A DNA stretch of 64,000 nt, from assembly GCA_911728455.2 (NCBI GenBank), contig OU452234.1:14333338-14397337 (forward strand), read 5' to 3'. The DNA is from Marthasterias glacialis. Its lineage: Eukaryota; Echinodermata; Asteroidea; Forcipulatida; Asteriidae. Made by a program: the position numbers and the translations under genes. Under the pieces are notes generated by a model, which did not search any database, had not been told where the DNA came from, and worked only from the letters and a program-made list of their open reading frames with translations. Positions 19,099-27,554 of this stretch are shown in pieces; the first letter of the stretch is position 1; the number at the start of each line of letters is the position of its first letter.

Positions 19099-19118
19099 GG
19101 GCAAGTCTGGACATGTCT
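19099..19118. promoter_or_regulatory. p53-family response element, perfect
   Basis: GGGCAAGTCT then GGACATGTCT, no spacer. Confidence 0.75.
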
Positions 19119-19174
19119 GTGGGCTCACGCGCGGCGATGTCACGCGCGGTGAAGTGAAGGGCTGGTGGAGCTCT

Positions 19175-19194
19175 GGGCTTGCCCAGACACGCCC
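19175..19194. promoter_or_regulatory. p53-family response element, one mismatch
   Basis: GGGCTTGCCC then AGACACGCCC. One mismatch, in the central WW of the second half-site. Confidence 0.6.
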
Positions 19195-19306
19195 TGAATT
19201 GAAATGGACTGAAAAGGTGTGATTGGTTGAAAGTTCGCGCGTTGTTTTGAGCGCGTTTACGCGCTCTCTGTGATTGGCTAGTTGATAGACGCGAAGTGAG
19301 ACGGAG

Positions 19307-19314
19307 TATAAAAG
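19307..19314 (+). promoter_or_regulatory. TATA box of the WW-PC4 gene in B
   Basis: TATAAAAG 115 bases before the ATG at 19429, preceded by a CCAAT box (ATTGG) near 19273. Confidence 0.75.
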
Positions 19315-19428
19315 AAATGAATTTGAACAAAGAATATCATACTTCCGCTGATATTTTAAGTGAGCACACACCAACGTTTTGTTTGTGAACTTGATGAATT
19401 GACGTTGCATCACTTACGGAACACGACA

Positions 19429-19766
19429 ATGGTTGGACACCCGACATTGCGGTTGAGTTTGCCTGTTGAGCCTGCCTTGCCAATGCCAACGGCCGAGAAT
19501 CCAGAACGCGCAAGATGCCCTTCCAAGCAGATCCCAAGCAAGAAGAAAATGAAAAGAATGCAGTGCGGTTCGAGATCGGAGGTGAGCGATATGTTGTTGT
19601 GAAGCGTTTTAAAGGCCGTCCCTACATTAACATTAGAGAATACTACACGAGTGCTAACGGGAACAAAATGTTGGCAGGAAAGAAGGGAATCAACCTGACT
19701 GTTGAGCAATGGGCTGAGTTGAAACAACAGAGTACTGCCATCACCAAAGCCATTTTTCAAGTTTAA
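19429..19766 (+). pseudogene. WW-PC4 gene with internal deletion, copy B
   Basis: The gene starts like copy A (MVGHPTLRLSLPVEPALP). A 373-base deletion, equivalent to 35884-36256 of A, removes the WW domain and linker and shifts the frame, giving a stop at 19602 after 57 residues. The PC4 domain downstream is still open in its own frame from an ATG at 19515 to 19766. A PC4-only protein of 83 residues could therefore be made by reinitiation. The PC4 part keeps GGERYVVVKRFKGRPYINIR and INLTVEQWAELK. Confidence 0.85.
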
Positions 19767-19835
19767 TTATTCCAGCGACTGTTGACTTTGAACTCACCCG
19801 TTGAATAACCTCGTGTTATTATCTGCCTGTTGCAG

Positions 19836-20329
19836 ACCAAGAAAGGAGAGCTGCAGAAAGTTTGACAAAGCGCAAGCAGGACACCAGAGCTCTGGTAAAA
19901 CAAGTGATGACAAAAGTCATCACTGACGCCATCATCAGACAAGTCTATGCAGATCAGCACCAGTTGCCTTGTGAGGGATGTGAGAACGATTGGCCAGGGC
20001 AGAGGGATCACGAATGTTTGTTTTTCGGCAATACTCCCGAGTATCATCTTGAAGACTTTTTGGAGGAAAACTACGAGGAGGCGCGAAAACGAATGGATCC
20101 GAGCTACGTTCGAGCAGTGTTTGACGTGGTAGCCCGTCGTGTAGGTGTTGATGCATACACCTATGAAGGATTGGATGCAGACATGAACTCTATCATAACG
20201 GACATTCTCCGTGAATGGGATGCCGATCCGATGGACATTATCTGTGTCTTGTACCACAGCAGCTCTCATATCCTTCCATTTTCAGTCATGAACAGGCTTA
20301 TGGGACTGAACGGACTGATTGAAATGTAG
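19836..20329 (+). CDS. Cys/His protein, main exon, copy B (intact)
   Basis: An open frame of about 164 residues following a good splice acceptor (CTGCCTGTTGCAG at 19823-19835). There is no in-frame ATG near its beginning, so an upstream exon I cannot place probably supplies the start. The first in-frame ATG is near 19904. A CEGC-x10-HEC motif (four possible zinc ligands) lies about 50 residues in. Acidic helical sequence follows (EDFLEENYEEARKRMD). I recognise no family. It lies just behind the PC4 domain on the same strand and may be spliced to that transcript. Confidence 0.6.
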
Positions 20330-20340
20330 GCTTGCGCTTT

Positions 20341-20990
20341 GTTGTGTGGACTATAAGGTTGAACTCAACGACTGTTACAGTTTCTCCTGATTATTAATTT
20401 GAATAGTTGTAGAGTGTTCCGTTTTAAACAACAATGATGCGTTAAAGAAAAGTGTACAGCGTTGATTGATCAGTTGCATTTTCAAAACTTAGACATCATT
20501 AAAATATGTTTATGTTCTGTGTTTAAAGGTATAAAAATGACGAAAAGAACAAACCGATGTAAAGTTAAAGAAGGTCTGAATAAATTTTTGCGTTATGCTG
20601 AAAGTGAATACCAAGTGGTCATTAATATGTCTGTTGTGTGTGTAAGACCTTGCTTTCTTTGTTATTTATTTAGGTTTTGTTTCTCTCTCTCTCTCTTTCA
20701 GGGGGGTTGGGGTAAGGTACATGAGAAGTACAACATAAAGAATAGAGACTGTGACAACGGACTAATGTTAATTTTGATTTATTCGAACGTGAACGGAAAT
20801 CAAACTGTTTACAACAAACTTTGGACTGATCCACGGTAATTCAACACTTACAATTTGAGAATAATGAAGCAACGCAAACACGATGAAACACAACAAGGAT
20901 AAAAACACGATATTGTAAATATTTATGGAGGGAAAACAATGCAAAGAGTTCTTAAGTCCTGAGGGGTTTCAAAAGTTAGTGTTAATTTAG
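20341..20990. other. element B convergent 3' region
   Basis: Inverted copy of 17785-18434. It has AATAAA near 20579 for the plus-strand Cys/His gene and, on the minus strand, a signal near 20783 for the protease end of the morphogenesis cluster. An open frame at 20462-20839 is not convincing. Confidence 0.6.
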
Positions 20991-21524
20991 TTAGGCATGC
21001 TGTTGTTGTAAGAGGGCCCTTGAAACTTGTTGAAGAAACAATTGATCGTCAAAAACAAGCGTGTTCAAACGTGGGAAGTGCTTCCGGATGAAATTGTTGA
21101 CATTGACATCGTTGCTGTTGACGTCAGATGATGAAAACAATCTCACGATAGCGTCCATGGTGAGTCCGCGACAGCGGTGTAACAGGAAAAAGATGGAATA
21201 CTGACCGCAGACTGCTGAGAAGGGACCCTGTAGACGCTGACGATTAAACCTCATATTTGTAGAGTTCTTTTTGAGAAATATGTTGAATTCGGGTAACTGG
21301 GGCGGTAACCCATAGGAATCAAAGTACTCTGCCGCGCCATCCCCTGTAAAGTAGATGCCTATCCAGTGTTGTCCCGGTTTCTCAGCAGGATCAGTGTTTA
21401 CCACAAAAGCGCTCGGGTGACGGACAACATGGTTGGGGAGAACATTGCTGGCGTACACCCCTCTGAAGGCATGCCTGGTGTATCGATCTCTCTTTAAAAT
21501 ACGCTCAATCTCCCTGGTGTCCAT
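20991..21524 (-). CDS. PRO: adenain-like cysteine protease, copy B
   Basis: 177 residues. The clan CE catalytic set is intact: His in GQHWIGIY, Asp in YFDSYG, Gln in RLQGPF, Cys in AVCGQYSIFF. Three small differences from A: Phe for Leu after GIY, Ser for Pro in LFSSSDV, and the last residues. It is the last gene of the minus-strand cluster of B. Confidence 0.92.
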   Translation of the reverse strand: MDTREIERILKRDRYTRHAFRGVYASNVLPNHVVRHPSAFVVNTDPAEKPGQHWIGIYFTGDGAAEYFDSYGLPPQLPEFNIFLKKNSTNMRFNRQRLQGPFSAVCGQYSIFFLLHRCRGLTMDAIVRLFSSSDVNSNDVNVNNFIRKHFPRLNTLVFDDQLFLQQVSRALLQQQHA

Positions 21525-21548
21525 TTGTGGGTGACTACACTACGCCCT

Positions 21549-22880
21549 TCAACTGGAGTAGTCGAAAATGATATTGCGAGCCTGATCAATTTCCACGATG
21601 TTGTCGAATTCTGCGTAGATAATCACATTCACAGTTTCTGTGAGGGGCGAGCCAAAGTGAATCTCTAACCGCAGGTTTCCGTGTTTGACGAGATTAAAAT
21701 GTCCACCAGAGTTCATGTCGGGAGTGAGATCTAAGGCATAAAGTGCGTAGCCGTCGGAGAAATCATCACGAGTGATGTCATTACCCTCATTCTTGTACAT
21801 TTTATCAGTTCCTGAGAAGAGGGTGTGGTAAGCTCTGACATAATTCTTGGACGTCGCGGTAAAGTTAGGTTTGAGAGGGGTGTACGGAATCTGATCACCG
21901 TCAAGGTACACAGATAGGAAGTTGGCATTCAAGTGTTTAAAGTTAAAGGGGTTCTTTGAGTAGCGTCCGTTGAAGGCTTCGTTACTCACGGCACCTATCA
22001 CGATGCGCGTTGGAAGCTGTCCAAGAAAGATGTGGTCCTGGGTCAGTGTCAAATTACCAAGGGGTACTGATACCATCTTACAAAGCACCCGTTTGATGGG
22101 GTATTTTGCGGTTCCTTTTTCCAAGGCCTTTGCATGGCCCAACATGACAGCGGAGCTCACTTTAACTTTCCTGACAAACACTGACGCTGACTGAATCATA
22201 ACTTTGTAGGAAGGGTCAGCCCCCGAGGACATTAGGGAGAAAGCATCACTACTCCGTATCAGTTTAAGTTTCAGGTCGACCCCGTTTAACATGTGCCTGT
22301 CTTGAAAGAAAATGTCACTGTGAATGGGACCGATCATATCCACCACGCGACTACCTTTGATGTATTGATGACGGGCCTTTAATCCCTTGTTGACCGCAGT
22401 GTTTGCAGCAAGTGGATTAGCACTATCCATTTTCCCAGCTGTATCCTTGGAGAACAAGGCAGAGGTCAGATGGGAGGTCTTGGCTTCGCTACCGTAACTC
22501 AGAAGACTTTCCATCATGGCGCGGTAGGGATAAGTAGGGGTGGATGGAGAGATGAGGCGTTCGTTCAAAGTAACATCGATCTGACTGAAAAGCGAATGTA
22601 GAAATAAGTTGACGGGGCCAACAGATGCGTCGTCGGCCAGATCTGTGCCATCGGCGTTGACCACTTTTGCTTTGACGTACATCTGTGTTTGCGAAAGATC
22701 CATGTAGTCTTCCCCGGATCCAGGGATGACGAATTCGATGGGACCTCCATCGGAGATGTTGGCAATAGGGTGGAATTCAGTCCACTGACCTTTCTCGATG
22801 CTTGTCTGAGTAGGTGGAAGCGAAAATAAATCCAATTCGGACTTTGCGCACTCGCAAGAGTGATCGTGTAACAAAGACAT
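21549..22880 (-). CDS. MCP: major capsid protein, copy B
   Basis: 443 residues and virtually identical to copy A, so the same assignment applies: the F54H12.2-like family, double jelly-roll major capsid protein of Polinton/adintovirus elements. The reading frame is intact. It lies 24 bases upstream of the protease gene on the same strand. Confidence 0.92.
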   Translation of the reverse strand: MSLLHDHSCECAKSELDLFSLPPTQTSIEKGQWTEFHPIANISDGGPIEFVIPGSGEDYMDLSQTQMYVKAKVVNADGTDLADDASVGPVNLFLHSLFSQIDVTLNERLISPSTPTYPYRAMMESLLSYGSEAKTSHLTSALFSKDTAGKMDSANPLAANTAVNKGLKARHQYIKGSRVVDMIGPIHSDIFFQDRHMLNGVDLKLKLIRSSDAFSLMSSGADPSYKVMIQSASVFVRKVKVSSAVMLGHAKALEKGTAKYPIKRVLCKMVSVPLGNLTLTQDHIFLGQLPTRIVIGAVSNEAFNGRYSKNPFNFKHLNANFLSVYLDGDQIPYTPLKPNFTATSKNYVRAYHTLFSGTDKMYKNEGNDITRDDFSDGYALYALDLTPDMNSGGHFNLVKHGNLRLEIHFGSPLTETVNVIIYAEFDNIVEIDQARNIIFDYSS

Positions 22881-22914
22881 GGTGATCCGGTAGCTTCAGA
22901 GTGTGCACAGAACA

Positions 22915-23355
22915 CTAATCAAACACGTCGAGAGACCTTTTCACTCTCTTGCTTGGAATCGAAGTGACACGTCTGCCTTGTGTCTTTCTTTTTAAACGCC
23001 TGCCGCGAGTCCGTTGTTCACCGACAGTGGCTCTTGTATTTAGGTTTTGCAGTGCCCGGTTAGTGAGTCGACGTCCGGCGCTCCGAATCCTAGCTTTGGC
23101 TGCTGATTTGATGTTCTTTCCTTCAAGGGCGTCTTGGGCAATGCCAACGCCCGTGCGAAGAAGTTGTTTTCCAAACGTCTTGGCACCAGATTTTAACAGA
23201 GGTACCGCTGATCTAAAGAGACCTCCCAATAGACCCCCGAGTCCAAAACCTCGCTGGGTGCGTGGTCCCTCAAACACGGGTAATCCGAGTCCGACTTGAT
23301 GAGTGTAGTAATCTTCATAGTGTTTCGCGTGAGGTATGTATCTGCGTTTCGTCAT
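22915..23355 (-). CDS. core-like virion protein, copy B (intact)
   Basis: 146 residues. Layout: basic N-terminus with Tyr/His (RRYIPHAKHYEDYY), a glycine/leucine amphipathic stretch (GFGLGGLLGGLF), a basic middle (AAKARIRSAGRRL) and a basic C-terminus ending VKRSLDVFD. The composition recalls adenovirus minor core and membrane-lytic proteins. A virion core or endosome-escape role is inference. The B copy has the frame that A lost, which confirms that the extra two bases in A are a lesion. Confidence 0.8.
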   Translation of the reverse strand: MTKRRYIPHAKHYEDYYTHQVGLGLPVFEGPRTQRGFGLGGLLGGLFRSAVPLLKSGAKTFGKQLLRTGVGIAQDALEGKNIKSAAKARIRSAGRRLTNRALQNLNTRATVGEQRTRGRRLKRKTQGRRVTSIPSKRVKRSLDVFD

Positions 23356-23360
23356 GGCGA

Positions 23361-24101
23361 CTAGTTGAAGTATGGTGAACGCTGCTGTCTAAAGTGTAGT
23401 TTAACGATGACTCTACCGTTGATGAATGGAATAGGTTCACCGGTGTCGTCTCTTATATCTATTTCTATGGTGTCGATCACTTTTTGCTTTAGAGGAAGGT
23501 AATGGGGGTTGTCGTATATTTTGGCCACGATGTCGCCATAGTTTCCGTCTACGTTTACGATTCTCAATAAGGGTGCCCTCGTATCACCGACTGTATTGTA
23601 CTGGATGATGTTAGTATACACAAACATGGAGTGAAATGGATGAACGTCTACTGTGCGAGGAGCCAGACCAATACCCGTCAGGCTGCATCCGTCATCGAAC
23701 CCAAGCAATGTTGCCAACCGGCCATATATATTCAGCCTTGCCCCATCTGATAAATCCGACCTTATTTTCTGTTTGTGTTTGTTAAAAGTTAGCATGACTG
23801 CTCCGTCGTGGGAGAGAGGAGGTTGAAAAGATGACAAAATTTCATCCGGCGTAGAATAGAAACCTTCTGGGACCGAGTGGCCGTGAGACCCGCGTCCCCC
23901 AGCGGTGCATAACATTAGATTGTCACCCTGAATGACATTCAGCCAACGGTGTGGATAAACAAACTCTGCAATGGCGACTTCCCATTCTCCAGTTAGCGTG
24001 AGATTAGAGGGCAGTTTGACAAAGAAGTGAGCCAAAGTATTGTCAGGGTGCACATCCATCGAACTGTTGCTTGGGAGCGTGACGTAAAATGAGGCCTCCA
24101 T
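23361..24101 (-). CDS. minor capsid (penton-like) protein, copy B
   Basis: 246 residues, intact, differing from A at about one residue (Tyr for Phe in LNIYGRL). The N-terminal FYVTLPSNSSM and the GEWEVAIAEFVYPHRW block place it with Polinton/adintovirus single jelly-roll vertex proteins. Confidence 0.85.
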   Translation of the reverse strand: MEASFYVTLPSNSSMDVHPDNTLAHFFVKLPSNLTLTGEWEVAIAEFVYPHRWLNVIQGDNLMLCTAGGRGSHGHSVPEGFYSTPDEILSSFQPPLSHDGAVMLTFNKHKQKIRSDLSDGARLNIYGRLATLLGFDDGCSLTGIGLAPRTVDVHPFHSMFVYTNIIQYNTVGDTRAPLLRIVNVDGNYGDIVAKIYDNPHYLPLKQKVIDTIEIDIRDDTGEPIPFINGRVIVKLHFRQQRSPYFN

Positions 24102-24150
24102 GATTCAGTCATTTGCCTGAAATGACGTTAGGCCTGGATCCTGGGGGTCT

Positions 24151-25227
24151 TTATAGACTGTGCAGTTTGGACACCCAGCTGTTGAATTTGTCAGGATATC
24201 CGACCCATTTCACAAAGTACTCTGTGTGTCCCCGTCGCTTTCTTTTCTGTAGAACTTTTTGGACTTTGTATAGGTCGTCCTTCTTCACCACATGCTGTAT
24301 TTCCTGCTCGTAGAACGTTCCCTGGAGAGGTTCTCCCTCATAGTCACTTAACGTGTAGACGGGCGGCTCTCTGGGTAGTCTGGCTGTGATGGTAAACAGT
24401 TCGGTCGTCCAGTTGGGTAAGTACCCCTTTCGGAAAGGTCTTGCGGCCATACTGATACGAACTCTATCGCCAACCTTGAATCTGAACGCGGTTGTTCCAA
24501 CGTTGGAATCGTTGGCATATAAGGCTTGTCTTATCTGATCGACATTGGAGGGATTGACTGAAGCAGGAGTGGATTTAATGCTCCTGTGAAACGAATGATT
24601 GTATGCAGAAAGTAACTTGGGAAGTACTTTCAGGAAAGCGTACGTATTGTTGGCCGTGAAATACTTCCACATTTTTGTCTTCAGCGTTCTGTTAAATCTC
24701 TCCACAATACTGGCTTTGGTTTCATTATTGGTCGTGAAGAAATGGATGTTCTTCTTCTTGAGAAAAGACTGAAACTTTTTGTTTAGAAACTCGGTACCTT
24801 TATCGGTCTGAAGAAGGCGTGGCTTCCTCTTTCCTTTTAAAATGTTGTTAAACGCTTTCACTAAGGTGGCTCCAGTCTTATCTTCCAGGGGAACGGCCCA
24901 AGCATACTTTGAAAACACATCAATACACGTCAGCAAATATCTGTGCCCTTGGTTGTATTTTTTAAGCGACGACACGTCCACAAGGTCTGCTTGCCATTGG
25001 TGGTCAATGCCATGCACCTCGACCCTATTTCTTTTAAAATGTCTTCGGATGGGTTTGTGTAACGTGTAGGTCGGCTGCTCGCGAAGCCATTGGTTGATCT
25101 CCTTCTTTTTTACATCGACGCCATCTTTTACGGCAGCACGGTAAACAGCCTCCAAACCTCCAAAAGCAGCAGGGTGTTCGGGGTCGTAATACACCCTTTT
25201 CAGGTAGCTCTCCGCCATCGGTCGCAT
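24151..25227 (-). CDS. INT: retroviral-type integrase with chromodomain, copy B
   Basis: 358 residues and intact. Catalytic residues lie in QADLVD, TDKGTEF and IVERFNRT, and a C-terminal chromodomain is present (EYFVKWVGYPDKFNSWV). It differs from A at two residues (Val for Met after LVD; Ile for Leu in EQEIQ). Both copies could in principle supply integrase in trans to both pairs of termini, because the outer terminal bases of A and B are the same. Confidence 0.95.
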   Translation of the reverse strand: MRPMAESYLKRVYYDPEHPAAFGGLEAVYRAAVKDGVDVKKKEINQWLREQPTYTLHKPIRRHFKRNRVEVHGIDHQWQADLVDVSSLKKYNQGHRYLLTCIDVFSKYAWAVPLEDKTGATLVKAFNNILKGKRKPRLLQTDKGTEFLNKKFQSFLKKKNIHFFTTNNETKASIVERFNRTLKTKMWKYFTANNTYAFLKVLPKLLSAYNHSFHRSIKSTPASVNPSNVDQIRQALYANDSNVGTTAFRFKVGDRVRISMAARPFRKGYLPNWTTELFTITARLPREPPVYTLSDYEGEPLQGTFYEQEIQHVVKKDDLYKVQKVLQKRKRRGHTEYFVKWVGYPDKFNSWVSKLHSL

Positions 25228-25379
25228 CGGAGTGTGTAATGATGACGGTGCTTTTGCAGCAAGCCCACGTGCAACGTATTTTCTTCAGAAAGTGTTGAGG
25301 TCCACAGTTAGGCTTGGGAGGACAACAATCCATGGTGAACAAAATGTTCCAAATGACAAGGCAGGGTTCGAAACCCAGT

Positions 25380-25880
25380 CTAATATGGAGACCACTTCGA
25401 GGTCGTTTGTCTACGTTTTTTTCTTTTCTTCTTCTTCCCTTGAAATTGAGGGGATGACAAATGTGTAGCCTCGGCATACAGTTGAGGTAGACCATACGAT
25501 TCTCCAGAAGATTCCTTTAACTCTACTTTGATTTTAGAAGGAAGCTGGGCGCCCGGTGCTTGATCTAACTTTGGTGGTTCACTCATGATTGATGGTTCCA
25601 ACTTGGGGGGTCCGTCTGTGGCATCCTCGGTACTTGTTTGCAATTTCATGGTCAGGGGTGCGCTCCTCTGACGATTTAAAATGGTGTACCTCCGAAGAGT
25701 CTGGTTATATAGCTTTATCTTTTCTTCATCCGTAACGTCCTGCCTTCCTAGAAGCTTCCTCATGTCGTCGTCCAAACCGTGCACGACACGCGTGGTGGGT
25801 GTTTGCTCCAGGAGTCTTGCAGCTTGCAGTTGGGAGAGTGTATCGTGCGGCACCAGTACCATTTTCTTGGTGTGCAGCAT
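25380..25880 (-). CDS. conserved Polinton protein of unknown function, copy B
   Basis: 166 residues. Same layout as in A: helical charged N-terminal half, Pro/Ser-rich middle, basic run near the end (KKKKRKKRRQT). About three residue differences from A. Function not recognised. Confidence 0.75.
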   Translation of the reverse strand: MLHTKKMVLVPHDTLSQLQAARLLEQTPTTRVVHGLDDDMRKLLGRQDVTDEEKIKLYNQTLRRYTILNRQRSAPLTMKLQTSTEDATDGPPKLEPSIMSEPPKLDQAPGAQLPSKIKVELKESSGESYGLPQLYAEATHLSSPQFQGKKKKRKKRRQTTSKWSPY

Positions 25881-25882
25881 TA

Positions 25883-26209
25883 TTACTTCAATAGTAGACT
25901 TCCAAGGGCACTTAACACAGGTGTTAGGAGGGCACCTAAGAATCCACCTTTTTGACGAAGAATTTTCTTCTTTTTCTGAACGCCAGTACGTTTAGAAGAG
26001 AGAGCTCTGATGTGATGCTTGTATTTCTTAAGTCTTTTTTTGTCCGTGGGTTTTAAACTTACGTTTCCGTTGAGGATGTTGAGGGCACATTCGCACACAC
26101 ATGAGATGAGTTCTTTACTCGCTCCATGAATTACACCCTGGCGCTGTTTTGTGTTCCCCTTTGCCAGGACGTGAAGGTAAGGCGCGTGGTTCCGCACGCG
26201 CTTAGACAT
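25883..26209 (-). CDS. small basic protein with hydrophobic C-terminus, copy B
   Basis: 108 residues from the ATG at 26209, identical in sequence to copy A by my reading. Basic body and hydrophobic glycine-rich tail (GGFLGALLTPVLSALGSLLL). Probably a virion-associated component, by position and composition only. Confidence 0.8.
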   Translation of the reverse strand: MSKRVRNHAPYLHVLAKGNTKQRQGVIHGASKELISCVCECALNILNGNVSLKPTDKKRLKKYKHHIRALSSKRTGVQKKKKILRQKGGFLGALLTPVLSALGSLLLK

Positions 26210-26245
26210 CTTCAAATGAATAATGTCATCTAGCCCTCACTTTAT

Positions 26246-26917
26246 TTATACCTTCGGGACATACACGATAGGATTTTCGCCTGGAAAAATCTGTGACCTT
26301 AATCTCATTTCCTCGGACGTCTCAGGTTTAAGGTCAATGAACAGGTAACCGTAAGGAGGTAAAGTGGCATCACGGTAGGCTTCAACCATGAACTTGGATT
26401 TAGTGGGATACATTTGTTTGGCCAGATGGTTTATCTGGGACGCATCCCTTGGGTTTTTGAAGAGGACCAGGTAATGTGCATTGAGACTAATAGTGCGCAT
26501 CTCTTTGCCCTGATGAAACAAATTCTGAAGAATCAACACAATCGAAAGATTTCTATGATGGCTTCCTTTAGTGAATAGCTCCGTAATACGTTTGTTGTTA
26601 CCAGTTTCAGACATGAGGTCGTCAATTACAATCATATTATTGCTGTTCCTGTGGAGTCTCGTGTAAAGGTCTTCAGGAATTCCTTCCACAAATTTAATAT
26701 CATGGACCACACTTGCCAAATGAGCGTATGCATCTTGAAACTCTCCGTAGCACCACACAATGTTGTCTGGTGGAGGATCAATGACTCTCTCGTGAGCTGG
26801 AACAAGCAAACGTTTTACAAATTGAGTTTTTCCTGAGCCCGTTGGTCCTGCTATCACACAAGTGAAGGGATGTTTCATTTGCTGATTCATGGCTTGAAAT
26901 GAATAAAGGTGGTACAT
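26246..26917 (-). CDS. ATP: A32/FtsK-type DNA packaging ATPase, copy B
   Basis: 223 residues, intact, with Walker A GPTGSGKT and Walker B MIVIDDLM. A few differences from A are concentrated at the N-terminus and in DIKFVEG and TGNNKRI. It heads the minus-strand morphogenesis cluster. Confidence 0.92.
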   Translation of the reverse strand: MYHLYSFQAMNQQMKHPFTCVIAGPTGSGKTQFVKRLLVPAHERVIDPPPDNIVWCYGEFQDAYAHLASVVHDIKFVEGIPEDLYTRLHRNSNNMIVIDDLMSETGNNKRITELFTKGSHHRNLSIVLILQNLFHQGKEMRTISLNAHYLVLFKNPRDASQINHLAKQMYPTKSKFMVEAYRDATLPPYGYLFIDLKPETSEEMRLRSQIFPGENPIVYVPKV

Positions 26918-27554
26918 TCCATCAGTTTAATACGCATGTAGGGTATCAGCTTAAGAGACCATCCTAGCAGAACAGGCCTAAGTAACTTTGACTCGGAAAC
27001 TTGGTTTCATTTTCATGTCATTCTTTTCTTCGTATTTTTTTCTGTTCTTCTGTCTTGACACTTTATTACGTTATAACTGAGTCGTAACAACTGAACTGAA
27101 TATTTCATAAATTATTGAAAACAAAATCAACAACGAAACAAAACATTGATCAAGAATCACTCACATAACACATACATTCAAAATGGCAAGAAATGTCCAA
27201 GGATCAACGGTTTTCCCTTCGTTGTTTGTAGGAATACATCTGTGATTATTCCAATGTGCAAAGGCGTGTTTAAACAATGCTTTAATACTATTATAGTAAT
27301 ATTTATATTTATGTATAGTATATTTCTATATATAAGTTACTTTAGTTTGGTTCGTTTGTGAAAAAAAGTGGCAAGGAATGGCTAAGTATCAACAATTTCT
27401 CCCTTTATTTTTTATACTGTTTGTACAGGAGTCCATCTATGAATTGTTAGTGTGCTTTTTTTTCTTTCCGATGACAAGTTTGTGGTAATGGCGACAGATC
27501 GTTTAGACTTTTAAGGACATGGGGCGCTCCAAACTGTACATCGGTCCAAAAACT
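26918..27554. other. element B spacer between the morphogenesis and PolB blocks
   Basis: No gene. The first 150 bases still resemble A (for example GGCCTAAGTAACTTTGACTC). Further on the similarity to A fades, placing the mosaic boundary in this stretch. Confidence 0.55.

Larger units (their letters stand above)
18752..19118 (+). repeat. element B left TIR with promoter
   Basis: About 367 bases match 35006-35372 in inverted orientation. The TIR holds NRF-1-like TGCGCATGCGC sites (18839, 18935, 19076), CRE palindromes and p53-family sites. The inner promoter at 19119-19314 is no longer TIR-like. It matches the right end of element A instead, including CCAAT boxes and TATAAAAG at 19307. Confidence 0.82.

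Noticed and set aside
20462-20839. 125-codon frame in the convergent 3' region of B
   Set aside because: It spans poly(A)-type signals and a CT microsatellite, and the inverted copy in A is not open.
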